Of a DNA stretch of 64,000 bases, positions 63,156-64,000 are shown one piece after another; within the stretch, counting starts at the first letter, position 1; the number at the start of each line of letters is the position of its first letter. The DNA is from an uncultured Pelagibacteraceae bacterium. Lineage in GTDB: Bacteria; Pseudomonadota; Alphaproteobacteria; Pelagibacterales; Pelagibacteraceae. The notes under the pieces were generated by a model. It searched no databases. It was not told where the DNA came from and saw nothing but the letters and a program-made list of their open reading frames with translations. The stretch covers positions 62,001 to 126,000 of the forward strand of contig CACGAU010000002.1 of NCBI GenBank assembly GCA_902571135.1, given 5' to 3'. The translations under genes were made by a program, and so were the position numbers.

Positions 63156-64000
63156 TTAAGCCGCTGTGGTCTTATTTGACTTGGATTTATTATCACCTTT
63201 AGCATGAACTAAAATTGGTTGTGACTGTCCTTTTGCTGCACCTGCATCAACAATAACTTCTTCAATATTATCTTGACTTGGAAGATCGTACATTGTTTTC
63301 AACAAAATATTTTCTAGAATTGATCTCAAACCTCTTGCTCCAGTTTTTTTACTAATTGCTTTTTGCGCTATTTCTTTTAAAGCATTATCTTTAAATATTA
63401 GTTTAGCACCATCTAACTTAAACAACTCTTGATATTGTTTTGTTAATGAATTTTTTGGTTCTTGTAATATTTTAATTAAAGATTTTTCATCCAAATCTTC
63501 AAGTGTTGCTATCATTGGAAGTCTTCCAATAAATTCTGGAATGAGTCCAAATTTCAATAAATCCTCAGGTTCTAAACCTTTCATCCATTCACCAGTTTTC
63601 TTGTCTTGTGTATTTTTCACATCTGCACCAAAACCTATTGAAGTTCCTTTATCTCTTTGAGAGATTATTTTATCAAGACCTGCAAAAGCACCACCACAAA
63701 TAAATAAAATATTTGTAGTATCTACCTGTAAAAATTCTTGCTGAGGATGTTTTCTACCACCTTGAGGCGGAACACTAGCAACTGTTCCTTCCATTATTTT
63801 AAGAAGAGCTTGCTGAACCCCTTCTCCAGAAACATCTCTTGTGATTGATGGGTTTTCTGATTTTCTACTTATTTTATCAACCTCATCGATATAAACTATA
63901 CCTCTTTGAGCTTTTTCAACATTATAGTCAGATGCTTGTAACAATTTTAAAATAATATTTTCTACATCTTCACCAACATAACCAGCCTCTGTTAGAGTGG
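63156..64000 (-). CDS. clpX: ATP-dependent Clp protease ATP-binding subunit ClpX, N-terminal part truncated by the window edge
   Basis: Frame stays open to 64000 ([43 protein letters not shown]); [26 protein letters not shown]. Confidence 0.96.
   Translation of the reverse strand, partial: TLTEAGYVGEDVENIILKLLQASDYNVEKAQRGIVYIDEVDKISRKSENPSITRDVSGEGVQQALLKIMEGTVASVPPQGGRKHPQQEFLQVDTTNILFICGGAFAGLDKIISQRDKGTSIGFGADVKNTQDKKTGEWMKGLEPEDLLKFGLIPEFIGRLPMIATLEDLDEKSLIKILQEPKNSLTKQYQELFKLDGAKLIFKDNALKEIAQKAISKKTGARGLRSILENILLKTMYDLPSQDNIEEVIVDAGAAKGQSQPILVHAKGDNKSKSNKTTAA

Noticed and set aside
1-64000. CRISPR arrays, insertion sequences, prophage, toxin-antitoxin or defence loci
   Set aside because: No repeat-spacer pattern, transposase, integrase or defence-type protein seen. 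RatA here is the START-domain Coq10 family beside lipA, not evidence of a toxin system.

Overview
The window looks like a core segment of a small, AT-rich alphaproteobacterial genome. Gene content, order and composition point to SAR11 / 'Candidatus Pelagibacter'; this is inference, since no search could be run. It is almost fully coding. In order it holds: an aap amino-acid ABC transporter; trkH-trkA-ntrX-ntrY; ispDF-pgpA-cinA; ratA-lipA-ftsB-eno-kdsA-pyrG-secG-tpiA; a SurA_N/PpiD-like gene followed by trpE-G-D-C; lexA-gltX; lpxB-lpxI-lpxA-lpxD-fabZ-skp-bamA-dxr-cdsA-uppS-frr-tsf-rpsB; dnaE-lolD-lolC-proS-DUF1467-rnj-coaX-birA; the complete nuoN-to-nuoA complex I operon; tRNA-Asp and tRNA-Val; lon; and partial clpX. 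A tRNA-Arg(TCT) lies between aapJ and trkH. I found no mobile element, CRISPR array, phage, toxin or defence island, and no convincing new multi-gene system. The observations most worth follow-up are: (1) bamA is split by a +1 frameshift at an A8 homopolymer; (2) the rpsB leader can form a pseudoknot; (3) NtrX lacks a GAFTGA loop and has a Walker B Glu-to-Gln substitution; (4) lexA has an exact GAAC-N7-GAAC SOS box; (5) an 18-bp perfect palindrome sits in the aapJ leader; (6) several genes usually found inside this syntenic block (pyrH, rseP, ntrBC, hupB and others) are absent from their usual positions.
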